Of a stretch of DNA of 24,830 nt, positions 1-6,623 are shown piece after piece. The stretch is from assembly GCA_964593905.1 (NCBI GenBank), contig CAZQLE010000031.1, forward strand, positions 1-24,830, in the 5' to 3' direction. The notes under the pieces were generated by a model. It was given only the letters and a program-made list of their open reading frames with translations, searched no databases and was not told the origin of the DNA. The DNA comes from CAZQLE01 sp964593905 (GTDB lineage Bacteria > Chloroflexota > Anaerolineae > Anaerolineales > Anaerolineaceae). A program made the position numbers and the translations under genes. Numbering within the stretch: position 1 is the first letter of the stretch; each line of letters starts with the position of its first letter.

Positions 1-354
1 CTCGATAAATTTATCTGAAACGACATGCTCCAACCGGTCGGCTTCGGGATGAATTTCTTCCCAGGCAAAGCCCAGCACCTCAGATAAAAAGGCCTCAATC
101 AAGCGATGGCGGCGCAAGATGCCCAGGGCGGCCGTCTGCCCGGCTTTGGTGAGCCGAAACCCATGCCGGGGAATATGACTTACCAGCGGCGGCCGGGTGG
201 CAGCCAGCTTTTGCACCATTTGCGTCACCGAAGACGGCTTTACTTGCAGCCGCTCGGCCACTGCATTGGTGGTGGCCGGGCGGCCCTGGGTGGTTAAATC
301 ATAAATCGTTTTCAGGTAATCTTGATCGGCTGCGGTGAGCGGTAGGTTTTCCAT
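1..354 (-). CDS. DtxR/MntR-family metal-dependent repressor (3' end cut off by the window edge)
   Basis: Only the first 118 residues are visible; the frame is still open at base 1. A winged helix-turn-helix fills about residues 10-72, with a recognition segment around PSSVTQMVQKL (40-50) and a wing ending in RLTKAG. The following segment starts the dimerisation and metal-binding domain. H83, D106, E109 and H110 fall where the family's metal ligands sit. Asp at 106 takes the place of the cysteine used by iron-sensing DtxR/IdeR, which favours an MntR-like manganese sensor (inference from known family ligands). It is the last gene of the metal ABC operon, starting 10 bp after the upstream permease stop. 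It presumably binds the DtxR-type palindrome at 4338-4371 and represses the operon when metal is plentiful. Family assignment is secure; the metal specificity is not. Confidence 0.88.
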   Translation of the reverse strand, partial: MENLPLTAADQDYLKTIYDLTTQGRPATTNAVAERLQVKPSSVTQMVQKLAATRPPLVSHIPRHGFRLTKAGQTAALGILRRHRLIEAFLSEVLGFAWEEIHPEADRLEHVVSDKFIE

Positions 355-364
355 CCCTTTTATT

Positions 365-1474
365 TTAGCGCAAGAATTCATGGTTGGCACGTTGACGGCC
401 GGCTGCGGTGAGCCACAACTGGTCTTCGCGCAGTTCAACCAGCCCCAGCGCGGCGCTGCGCTGCAAGACCGCGGCTGCCAGATCGGGCGGCCAGCGCATA
501 TGGGCTCCCAGGTGTTCGGGGCGGCTTTCCAGCATCATATCGGGGGTTTGTTCATGGTTTAATAAATGCCCGGCCAGCAGCGTTACTGCGAACTCCAGGC
601 GCTGTTCCCGGCGCTGTCGGGCGGCGGCGATCAGACCGCGGCGGGGGGCAAAGAACAGCACCACCCCAAACACTACACCCACGGCCGCGGCCATTGAACC
701 GGCGATGGAGGCATCCAGCGCCCAGGCCAGCCAGTAACCGCTGACCGCGCTCAGGGTGCCCAGCGCTACGCTGAGGGCCAACATGCGCGATAACCGTTCG
801 GTTAACAGATAAGCTGCGGCGGCGGGGCCGATCATCAACGCCACCACCAGCACCGATCCGACGATGTCAAAAGCGCCCACCACCGTAACCGATACCAGGC
901 TCATCAGGGCAATGTGCAGCACGGCCGGGGCAAACCCCAGCGAAGCAGCCAGACCGGCATCGAACGAGGTCAGTTTTAATTCCTTGTAAAAGAGCAGGAT
1001 AAACCCCAGGTTGACCAGAAAAATGGCGCCCATCCACCACAACCCGCGCGGACCCAGATCGAAAGCGCCGATCTGGATGCGGTCAAAGGGTGCAAAGGCG
1101 ATCTCGCCGATTAGCACGGCGTCGATATCCAGGTGGACATTGCCGGCAAACAGGGTGATCAACAATACGGCGGCGGCAAACAGCGCCGGGAACACCAGCC
1201 CAATGGCCGCGTCCACCTTTACCAGCCCCGTGCGTTCCAGTGCGGCCACCAGCGCCACGGTTAACACCCCCACCGCCGCGGCCCCCAGCACCAGCAGCGG
1301 AGACTGGGTTGAACCAGCGATAAAAAAGCCGAGCACGATTCCCAGCAGAACGGTATGGCTGATGGCATCGGCCAACATGGCCTTGCGCTGCAAAACGAGA
1401 AAGACCCCTGGCAGCGCACAGGCGGCGGCGGTGATGATGGCTATCCCCAGAATCTCAATTTGTGATGGGCTCAT
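365..1474 (-). CDS. Mn/Zn/Fe ABC transporter permease with C-terminal winged-helix tail (second permease)
   Basis: This is an integral-membrane subunit of an ABC-3 (ZnuB/MntB/TroC-like) metal importer, 369 aa. The first ~290 residues are strongly hydrophobic with many membrane spans and carry the family's early segment with ADAISHT. The core ends at FFAPRRGL. About 77 further residues are soluble and end in a wing-like stretch (ELREDQLWLTAAG) resembling the wing of the neighbouring DtxR protein (FRLTKAG). This tail is absent from ordinary permeases of about 280 aa. The ATG at 1474 is chosen over an upstream TTG because GGGAGGT lies about 8 bp before it. The gene overlaps the preceding permease by 20 bp, which implies translational coupling. 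It should pair with that permease to form the channel for the ATPase at 2588-3370. Confidence 0.92.
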   Translation of the reverse strand: MSPSQIEILGIAIITAAACALPGVFLVLQRKAMLADAISHTVLLGIVLGFFIAGSTQSPLLVLGAAAVGVLTVALVAALERTGLVKVDAAIGLVFPALFAAAVLLITLFAGNVHLDIDAVLIGEIAFAPFDRIQIGAFDLGPRGLWWMGAIFLVNLGFILLFYKELKLTSFDAGLAASLGFAPAVLHIALMSLVSVTVVGAFDIVGSVLVVALMIGPAAAAYLLTERLSRMLALSVALGTLSAVSGYWLAWALDASIAGSMAAAVGVVFGVVLFFAPRRGLIAAARQRREQRLEFAVTLLAGHLLNHEQTPDMMLESRPEHLGAHMRWPPDLAAAVLQRSAALGLVELREDQLWLTAAGRQRANHEFLR

Positions 1475-2600
1475 CTTGCGCACCTCCCAGTTGGGTTTCG
1501 GTTTGCCGGGCGGCTGCAATGCCTGCGGCGGTTAAGGTCCAGCGCTGTTCGGCATCCTGGGTGACCAGGTTCTGCCGCTGCAAAATGCGCAGCCCCTTTT
1601 GAACGCCGGCCGGTTGGCGCACCACGGCGGCCAGGGCCTTTTCAGAATGGGCGCGCTGCAGGTCGGCATGTTGGCGGGCCACACGCAGCAGATCAACCAG
1701 CAAAACCTGGCTTTCAAACTGCCGGGAGCGGCGGATGCGTTTGAACAGCGCTGCAACCAGCCCGCGGCGCGGTGCAAAAAACAATGAAAGCAGCACGATC
1801 AAACTGGCTGCCAGCACGATGGTGGGCCCGGTTGCCAGCCGTGGGGCTGCCGCAGAGATCAGCACCCCGCCAAACCCTGCGAAAGCGCCAAAACCAGCTG
1901 CCAGCGGCGTCATCACCGCCAGGCGGTCGGTCCACTGGCGGGCGGCGGCGGCAGGGGCAACGATGAGCGCGCTCATCAACACCACCCCGACAGCTTGCAG
2001 GCCAATGACAATGGCAATGACCAGCAGGGCATTTAACAGCAAGTCTAGCTTGCCAACCGGAAAACCCAGGCTGGCGGCATATTCAGCGTCAAAACTGACC
2101 AGCTTAAATTCTTTCCAAAACAACAGGATCACGATCAGAGCCAGCCCACCCATGCCAGCCATGACCAGCACGTCACTTTCCAGCAGGGTGGCGGCCTGGC
2201 CAAACAAAAACTTGCTCAACCCGGCCTGACGCGCATCGGGCAGCTTCTGGGTAAAGGTAAGCAGCATCATCCCGATGCCAAAGAAGACCGAAAGAATGAG
2301 GCCCAACACGGTATCCTGGTTGAGACGGGTGCGGCGGGTGAGAAATTGCAGCGCGGCTGCGCCCAGCGCCCCGGCTGCCAGGGCGCCGATCAGCAGAACC
2401 AGCGGGGCTTTGCTGCGTGTGATCAGAAACGCCAGCACCACCCCCGGCAGCGCGGCGTGTGAGATGGCATCGCCCAGCAGGCTCTGCCGGCGCAGCAGGG
2501 CAAAGCTGCCCAATACCCCGGCCACCGCGCCGAGCAGCAGGGCCCCCAGGGCCACTGTGCGCAGGGTGTAATCATTAAAAAATGCGCTTATAAGATCCAC
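1455..2600 (-). CDS. Mn/Zn/Fe ABC transporter permease with C-terminal winged-helix tail (first permease)
   Basis: This 381-aa protein is a paralogue of the following permease and its likely heteromeric partner in the membrane. The hydrophobic core (about residues 1-290) contains the family segment GDAISHAALPGVV and ends in FFAPRRGL, as in its neighbour. Residues ~295-381 form a soluble tail with helices and a final QRWTLTAAG wing-like stretch, again resembling a DtxR-type winged helix. The start is GTG at 2600 with a purine-rich AAAGGGGGG just upstream. It overlaps the ATPase gene by 13 bp and the next permease by 20 bp, so the operon is tightly coupled. Which metal it carries cannot be read from the permease alone. 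Confidence 0.92.
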   Translation of the reverse strand: MDLISAFFNDYTLRTVALGALLLGAVAGVLGSFALLRRQSLLGDAISHAALPGVVLAFLITRSKAPLVLLIGALAAGALGAAALQFLTRRTRLNQDTVLGLILSVFFGIGMMLLTFTQKLPDARQAGLSKFLFGQAATLLESDVLVMAGMGGLALIVILLFWKEFKLVSFDAEYAASLGFPVGKLDLLLNALLVIAIVIGLQAVGVVLMSALIVAPAAAARQWTDRLAVMTPLAAGFGAFAGFGGVLISAAAPRLATGPTIVLAASLIVLLSLFFAPRRGLVAALFKRIRRSRQFESQVLLVDLLRVARQHADLQRAHSEKALAAVVRQPAGVQKGLRILQRQNLVTQDAEQRWTLTAAGIAAARQTETQLGGAQDEPITN

Positions 2601-3370
2601 GGTCCCCCCTTTCCGCCCGGCGTTTCATGCCCATTCCCGGTGCTGCCCAGCAGCGCCAGGCGTCCGCCGTAAGCGCGGCGCAGGTTGGTTTCGGTGAAAA
2701 CTTCTTGCACCGTGCCGCTGGCGATGCGCCGCACATTGAGCAGAGCCGCCCAGTCAAAATATTCGGGCACAGTTTGCAGGTCGTGGTGAACCACCAGCAC
2801 GGTCTTGCCCTGGGTGCGCAGCTCGCGCAGCAGATCGATGATAGCGCGCTCGGTAACGGCATCCACCCCCTGAAAGGGCTCGTCCATCAGATAGATATCG
2901 GCCTGCTGCACCAGCGCGCGCGCCAGAAAGACGCGCTGCTGCTGCCCGCCCGAAAGCTGGCTGATCTGGCGCGGCAGAAAGTCGGTCATGCCCACTTTTT
3001 CCAGCGCCTGTTCGGCCAGGCTGCGTTCGGTTTTGCCGGGGCGGCGCAGCCAGCCCAGTTTGCCATAGGTGCCCATCCCGACCACATCCAACACGGTGGT
3101 CGGAAAATCCCAGTCGACGCTGCCGCGCTGGGGCACGTAGGCCACGCGGCGGCGCTGTTCGGCATAGGGCTTGCCGAAGACGCGGATATCGCCGGCAGTA
3201 GGCTGCACCAGCCCCAGAACCGCTTTGAGCAGCGTGGTCTTTCCGGCCCCGTTGGGGCCGATCAGGGCCATTAACACCCCGGCAGGGATCTGCAAGTCTA
3301 CATCCCACAGTACGGGCGCTTCGCGGTAGGCCACGGTTAGATCCAGGATTTCGATCGCAAGCGGGTTCAT
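2588..3370 (-). CDS. Mn/Zn/Fe ABC transporter ATP-binding protein
   Basis: This 260-aa cytoplasmic ATPase powers the metal importer. Visible motifs are Walker A GPNGAGKTT (38-46), Q-loop Gln81 in YVPQRGSVDWDFP, the signature LSGGQQQR (139-146), Walker B IYLMDEP (159-165), and the switch histidine in VVHHDL (about 195). The QRGSVDWDFP(T)TV segment is characteristic of manganese/zinc/iron family ATPases rather than amino-acid or sugar importers. ATG at 3370 is preceded by AAAGG at good spacing. The gene begins one base after the stop of the binding-protein gene and overlaps the first permease gene at its end. Nothing is missing or truncated. Confidence 0.95.
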   Translation of the reverse strand: MNPLAIEILDLTVAYREAPVLWDVDLQIPAGVLMALIGPNGAGKTTLLKAVLGLVQPTAGDIRVFGKPYAEQRRRVAYVPQRGSVDWDFPTTVLDVVGMGTYGKLGWLRRPGKTERSLAEQALEKVGMTDFLPRQISQLSGGQQQRVFLARALVQQADIYLMDEPFQGVDAVTERAIIDLLRELRTQGKTVLVVHHDLQTVPEYFDWAALLNVRRIASGTVQEVFTETNLRRAYGGRLALLGSTGNGHETPGGKGGPWIL

Positions 3371-3371
3371 C

Positions 3372-4313
3372 TTAGTTGCCTTTCTGGGCGGTTAACGCGG
3401 TCACCAGGGTGTTGACATTGGCGCGCACCATGCCGGGATAGGTGCCTGCGGGGGTGCCGGGGCTGCCCGGAGCATCCGAGTAGAGCTGCCCGCCGATTTC
3501 CACCGGCCAACCCCGATCGGCTGCGGCGGCCTGCACCGCTTCAATATTGCGTTTGGGAACCGAGCTTTCGATAAAAACTGCCGGAATCTTCCGCTCGACA
3601 ATAAAAGTGACCAGTTGTTGCACGTCTGCCGTTCCGGCTTCGCTTTCGGTGCTGATGCCCTGCAGCCCGCGAACCTCAAACCCGTAGGCGCGGCCAAAGT
3701 AGCTGAACGCATCATGGGCTGTGATGAGCACCCGTTGCGATTCGGGGACCTTTGCCACAGTGGCGCGGATCTCTTCATCCAGCGCGGCCAGTTGGCTTTG
3801 ATAGGCCGCCGCGTTTGTGCGGTACAGTTCGGCGCTGGTTGGGTCGGCTTTGGTCAGCGCATCGCGCACCACGTCGATGCAGGTTGACCACATTAACACA
3901 TCAAACCAGACGTGTGGATCATAGGCGTTTTGAAAATTGGGCGCCGAGAGCAGTTGTTCGCGGGGGATGTTGTCGGTGACGGCAATTACAGTGCGGGTGG
4001 TGCTCATGCGCTCAAGGACGTTGGCCAGCCCGGCTTCGAGATGCAGGCCCGAGAAAAAAATCATATCGGCGTTTTCCAGCGCGCGCACATCGCTTTCAGA
4101 AGCGCGATAGAGGTGCGGGTCAACGCCGGCGCCCATCAGCGCAGTAACTGCAACGCGTTCGCCGCCCACGGCCTGAACCAGATCTGCTACCATGCCGGTG
4201 GTGGCGGTTACCCGAATGGGGCGCTGGGAGATGCTTTGTGCCTGCGCATTGGGTGCGGTTGTGCAGCCGGCGGCCAGGACGAGGATCAGAATTAAGAAAA
4301 ATGTTTGTTTCAT
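3372..4313 (-). CDS. Metal ABC transporter substrate-binding lipoprotein (TroA/ZnuA-like, cluster 9 family)
   Basis: This 313-aa protein captures the metal outside the membrane and delivers it to the permeases. A short N-terminal hydrophobic segment ends in the lipobox LAAGC, with Cys17 as the predicted lipidation site. The four expected metal ligands are visible: His67 (DPHLYR), His134 (DPHVWFD), His200 (TAHDAFSYF) and Asp280 (LYSDAPG). The His-His-His-Asp set matches TroA; manganese-specific PsaA has Glu at the third position. Specificity could therefore be Mn, Zn or Fe. There is no His-rich loop of the kind seen in ZnuA. It is the first gene of the operon, with GGAGA six bases before the ATG and a promoter/operator at 4338-4390. 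Confidence 0.94.
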   Translation of the reverse strand: MKQTFFLILILVLAAGCTTAPNAQAQSISQRPIRVTATTGMVADLVQAVGGERVAVTALMGAGVDPHLYRASESDVRALENADMIFFSGLHLEAGLANVLERMSTTRTVIAVTDNIPREQLLSAPNFQNAYDPHVWFDVLMWSTCIDVVRDALTKADPTSAELYRTNAAAYQSQLAALDEEIRATVAKVPESQRVLITAHDAFSYFGRAYGFEVRGLQGISTESEAGTADVQQLVTFIVERKIPAVFIESSVPKRNIEAVQAAAADRGWPVEIGGQLYSDAPGSPGTPAGTYPGMVRANVNTLVTALTAQKGN

Positions 4314-4337
4314 TGGATCTCCAATTTATTTGCGCCA

Positions 4338-4371
4338 TAATTATTATTTAGGCTAGCCTAAATAATAATTA
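4338..4371. promoter_or_regulatory. DtxR/MntR-type operator: 34-bp perfect palindrome
   Basis: Bases 4338-4354 and 4355-4371 are perfect reverse complements. The core TTTAGGCTAGCCTAAA closely resembles the DtxR/IdeR/TroR operator consensus (TTAGG...CCTAA). It covers the -10 box of the metal operon promoter and the predicted transcription start, so bound repressor would block RNA polymerase. The obvious ligand is the DtxR-family protein at 1-354, the last gene of the same operon. Confidence 0.85.
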
Positions 4372-4390
4372 ATCGGATAAGTTTTGTCAA
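4362..4390 (-). promoter_or_regulatory. Promoter of the metal ABC operon
   Basis: On the minus strand a perfect -35 box TTGACA (4390-4385) is followed by a 17-base spacer and TATTAT (4367-4362, 5 of 6 matches). The start of transcription would fall near 4355, the centre of the palindrome. The leader to the ATG at 4313 would be about 40 bases. Confidence 0.8.
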
Positions 4391-4457
4391 GTTAATCCGA
4401 CGGGCAATTACCCGCTTTTGGCACCAAATGTCATCTTTGGATTGTGACATTTTTCTC

Positions 4458-4486
4458 TTGTTATGCTGCATCCATAATGCTATACT
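4458..4486 (+). promoter_or_regulatory. Candidate promoter of the zinc ribbon/CsoR/OsmC operon
   Basis: TTGTTA (4458-4463), a 17-base spacer and TATACT (4481-4486) form a plausible sigma-70-type promoter. The -10 box is the left arm of the dyad at 4480-4495. It is divergent from the metal operon promoter about 70 bp away, but the two do not overlap. Confidence 0.55.
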
Positions 4487-4495
4487 CCGGTATAG
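4480..4495. promoter_or_regulatory. Dyad CTATAC-N4-GTATAG, candidate operator for the CsoR-family repressor
   Basis: Perfect 6-bp inverted arms flank a GC-rich TCCG centre, lying over the -10 box of the operon. CsoR-family operators typically have AT-rich outer arms and a G/C centre, which this matches loosely. The repressor encoded at 4774-5055 is the natural candidate to bind it. This is an inference from position and symmetry only. Confidence 0.5.
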
Positions 4496-4523
4496 TATAT
4501 TCCCGTGAGGAGAAAACCAATCT

Positions 4524-4736
4524 ATGCCGCTCTATGTCTATCACTGCCAGGACTGCAACCATGATTTTGAGATCTTTTTATCTTTTGCAGATTCTCAAAA
4601 GATTCCCGAATGCCCCTATTGCAAGGGTCTGAAAACCAAAAAACAGCTTGCCAGCTTTTCCACTTCCGGGCTTTCCGGTTCTTCAAACACCGGCGGCAGC
4701 ACTTCGGGCTGCGGCGGTTCGGGCCGCTTTACTTGA
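4524..4736 (+). CDS. FmdB-family zinc ribbon protein
   Basis: This small 70-aa protein starts MPLYVYHCQDC, the hallmark of the FmdB/CxxC_CxxC regulatory family. Two CxxC knuckles (C8/C11 and C30/C33) would bind one zinc ion, with the segment between them forming the ribbon. The C-terminal third is a Gly/Ser-rich, probably disordered tail. GAGGAG about 11 bases upstream supports the start. It is the first gene of a three-gene operon with the CsoR-family repressor and the OsmC-like protein. The biochemical role of FmdB proteins is poorly defined; they have been proposed as regulators in formamide/amide metabolism, but nothing here points to that. Confidence 0.9.
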   Translation: MPLYVYHCQDCNHDFEIFLSFADSQKIPECPYCKGLKTKKQLASFSTSGLSGSSNTGGSTSGCGGSGRFT

Positions 4737-4773
4737 GGGTAGGAGCAGAACTGCGGTGCAGTTCAGATCAGCC

Positions 4774-5055
4774 ATGAAACTGAAATGTGAAAACTCAAAA
4801 AAGAATATTGCATCTCGCCTGAAGCGAATTGAAGGGCAGGTGCGCGGAATTGCAGTGATGGTGGAAGAAGAGCGCGACTGCCGCGAGATTATGCAGCAGT
4901 TTAGCGCCATTCGTTCGGCCCTGCGCAGTGCCAATACCCTGTTTTTGCAGGAGTATGCCACAGAATGCATGGGCGGTCTGGATGATGAAAAAGGACAGAA
5001 GGAACGCGAAGTGATTATGCGCGATCTGATGGAAATGGTCAGCAAGGCACTTTAA
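4774..5055 (+). CDS. CsoR/FrmR-family (DUF156) transcriptional repressor, CstR-like
   Basis: This 93-aa all-helical DNA-binding protein shows the family pattern SRLKRIEGQVRGI (14-26) and ERDCREI (34-40). In copper-sensing CsoR the ligands are Cys36, His61 and Cys65. Here Cys36 and Cys65 are kept but position 61 is Tyr (QEYATECM), as in the persulfide sensor CstR, which keeps both cysteines and lacks the histidine. There is an additional Cys5. This favours a thiol-redox or sulfane-sulfur sensor over a copper or formaldehyde sensor (inference). The ATG at 4774 is chosen because the conserved family N-terminus begins there; upstream sequence in frame is low-complexity. It lies between the zinc ribbon and OsmC genes and probably represses the operon via the dyad at 4480-4495. 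Confidence 0.9.
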   Translation: MKLKCENSKKNIASRLKRIEGQVRGIAVMVEEERDCREIMQQFSAIRSALRSANTLFLQEYATECMGGLDDEKGQKEREVIMRDLMEMVSKAL

Positions 5056-5068
5056 AGAGGATTGAAAC

Positions 5069-5482
5069 ATGGGCAAAAGCATTGTGCAATGGATTGGTGG
5101 TAAAAAATTTGTAGGCCTCGACTCGACCAATCACTCGGTGGTGCTTTCCACCGCAGATGAAGGGGTGGGCATGAAGCCGTCGGATCTTTTGCTGGTTGCG
5201 GTTGCAGCCTGCAGCGCGGTGGATGCGGTGGGAATTTTGACCAAAAGGCGTATGCCGCCCGAGAGCCTGATGATTGAAGCTGAAGGCGAACAGGATGCCG
5301 ACCCGCCGTGGACGTTTCGGAAAATTCATTTGAAATATATTCTTTCTGGCAAAGATATCACCGCCGAAGCCGCCCGCCAGGCAATTGAGCTGGCCGAAGA
5401 AAAATATTGTTCGGTCGCGGCCACCGTGCGCGGGGTGGCAGAGATCTCGATTGAGGTTGAAGTTCTGCCGCAGCCAGAGTAA
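5069..5482 (+). CDS. OsmC-family protein (YhfA-like)
   Basis: This 137-aa soluble protein has the two conserved cysteines of the OsmC/Ohr superfamily: Cys48 in AVAACSAVDAV at the start of the central helix, and Cys114 in EKYCSVAATVRG. The MKPSDLLL segment before Cys48 is also typical of the family. Ohr members reduce organic hydroperoxides. The YhfA-like branch, which this resembles more, is less well characterised and some OsmC proteins act on persulfides. AGAGGA precedes the ATG, 13 bp after the repressor gene, so it is co-transcribed. The combination with a CstR-like repressor suggests a thiol or sulfur stress function. The exact substrate is unknown. Confidence 0.9.
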   Translation: MGKSIVQWIGGKKFVGLDSTNHSVVLSTADEGVGMKPSDLLLVAVAACSAVDAVGILTKRRMPPESLMIEAEGEQDADPPWTFRKIHLKYILSGKDITAEAARQAIELAEEKYCSVAATVRGVAEISIEVEVLPQPE

Positions 5483-5494
5483 GCCGGGGATTGT

Positions 5495-5503
5495 TGGTAT
5501 AAT
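5495..5503 (+). promoter_or_regulatory. Extended -10 promoter for thrC-thrB
   Basis: TGGTATAAT gives a TGn extension plus a perfect TATAAT box (5498-5503). There is no good -35 box at the usual distance, as expected for an extended -10 promoter. Transcription would start near 5510, inside the left arm of the hairpin at 5506-5532, and about 55 bases before the thrC start. Confidence 0.6.
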
Positions 5504-5505
5504 CA

Positions 5506-5532
5506 GAAACGGAGGATGATAGCCTCCGTTTC
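5506..5532 (+). other. Stem-loop between osmC-like gene and thrC
   Basis: A perfect 10-bp stem (GAAACGGAGG pairs with CCTCCGTTTC) closes a 7-base loop. No run of T follows on either strand, so a classical terminator is unlikely. It may be a 5'-end structure of the thrC message or a weak end for the operon upstream. Confidence 0.55.
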
Positions 5533-5564
5533 ATGATTTAAAAAAGCCAAAGGAGTCCAATCTT

Positions 5565-6623
5565 ATGCCTTCGTCCGGCGTTCTTATTCATTATGCCCCT
5601 CTGCTGGATCTTCCGCCGGAGGTACCACCGATCACTTTACTGGAAGGCGATACCCCCCTTATTCCCATGCCGCGCCTGGCCGAAGAGCTGGGCGGCGGTT
5701 TCGAACTCTATGTAAAATTTGAAGGGTTAAACCCCACCGGCTCCTTTAAGGACCGCGGTATGACCGCGGCGGTGAGCGTGGCGGCTGCCCAGGGTGCCAA
5801 AACGGTCATTTGCGCCTCAACCGGCAACACGGCGGCTTCTGCCGCGGCTTATGCCCGCCGCGCCGGAATGCGCGCGGTGGTGATCATCCCCGAGGGCAAG
5901 GTGGCGGCCGGCAAGCTGGCCGGGGCCATTGCCTACGGCGCCGAGGTGATTCAGATCACCGGTTCGTTTGATGATGCACTTTCGCTGGTGGTGCAGATCA
6001 GCCAGCATACCCCCATTGCACTGGTGAATTCGTTGAATCCGTACCGCCTGGAAGGGCAGAAAACGGCGGCCTTTGAGATTTGTGATGTGCTGGGCAGCGC
6101 CCCCGACTGGTTGTGTTTGCCGGTGGGCAACGCCGGCAATATTACCTCCTACTGGATGGGCTTTCGCCAGTATCACGAATTGAAACAGACCGGGCTGCCG
6201 CAGATTCTGGGCGTGCAGGCGGCCGGTTCGGCCCCGCTGGTGCTCGGGCACCCGGTGGATAAACCCGAAACGGTGGCGACTGCCATCCGCATTGGGCGGC
6301 CTGCCCGCGGCGAGCAGGCAATTCTGGCTGCTGAAGAAAGCAAAGGCAGCATCATGGCGGTGAGCGATGATGAGATTCTGGCGGCTCAGCGCCGTCTGGC
6401 CGCGCATGGGGTGTGGGTGGAGCCAGCCTCGGCGGCGGGCATTGCCGGTTTGACCCATGAACTGGCGGCAGGCCGGTTGAACCTGGCCGGCAAACGGGTT
6501 GTGACGGTGTGTACCGGGCACGGCTTGAAGGACCCTGATATTATTGTGCGCCAGATGAAAACGCCGCAGGTGTTGGCCCCTGACCTGGATGTGCTTGAAG
6601 CTGCGATTCTGGGAGAAAAATAA
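5565..6623 (+). CDS. thrC: Threonine synthase
   Basis: This 352-aa cytoplasmic PLP enzyme converts O-phospho-homoserine to threonine and phosphate, the last step of threonine synthesis. The PLP-binding lysine is K62 in NPTGSFKDRGM. STGNTAASAA binds the substrate phosphate and carboxylate region, and LPVGNAGNITSYW is the phosphate-binding loop of the cofactor. The length and the SFKDRGM form match the short bacterial type (Bacillus-like, about 350 aa) rather than the longer enterobacterial or plant types. AAAGGAG lies before the ATG. Its stop overlaps the thrB start by one base (TAATG), so homoserine kinase is made in step with it. Other PLP fold-II lyases are excluded by the thrB partnership. 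Confidence 0.96.
   Translation: MPSSGVLIHYAPLLDLPPEVPPITLLEGDTPLIPMPRLAEELGGGFELYVKFEGLNPTGSFKDRGMTAAVSVAAAQGAKTVICASTGNTAASAAAYARRAGMRAVVIIPEGKVAAGKLAGAIAYGAEVIQITGSFDDALSLVVQISQHTPIALVNSLNPYRLEGQKTAAFEICDVLGSAPDWLCLPVGNAGNITSYWMGFRQYHELKQTGLPQILGVQAAGSAPLVLGHPVDKPETVATAIRIGRPARGEQAILAAEESKGSIMAVSDDEILAAQRRLAAHGVWVEPASAAGIAGLTHELAAGRLNLAGKRVVTVCTGHGLKDPDIIVRQMKTPQVLAPDLDVLEAAILGEK

Noticed and set aside
5506..5532. Rho-independent terminator for the OsmC operon
   Set aside because: The stem is strong but no T run follows on either strand, and a -10 box lies just before it; kept as an unassigned stem-loop.
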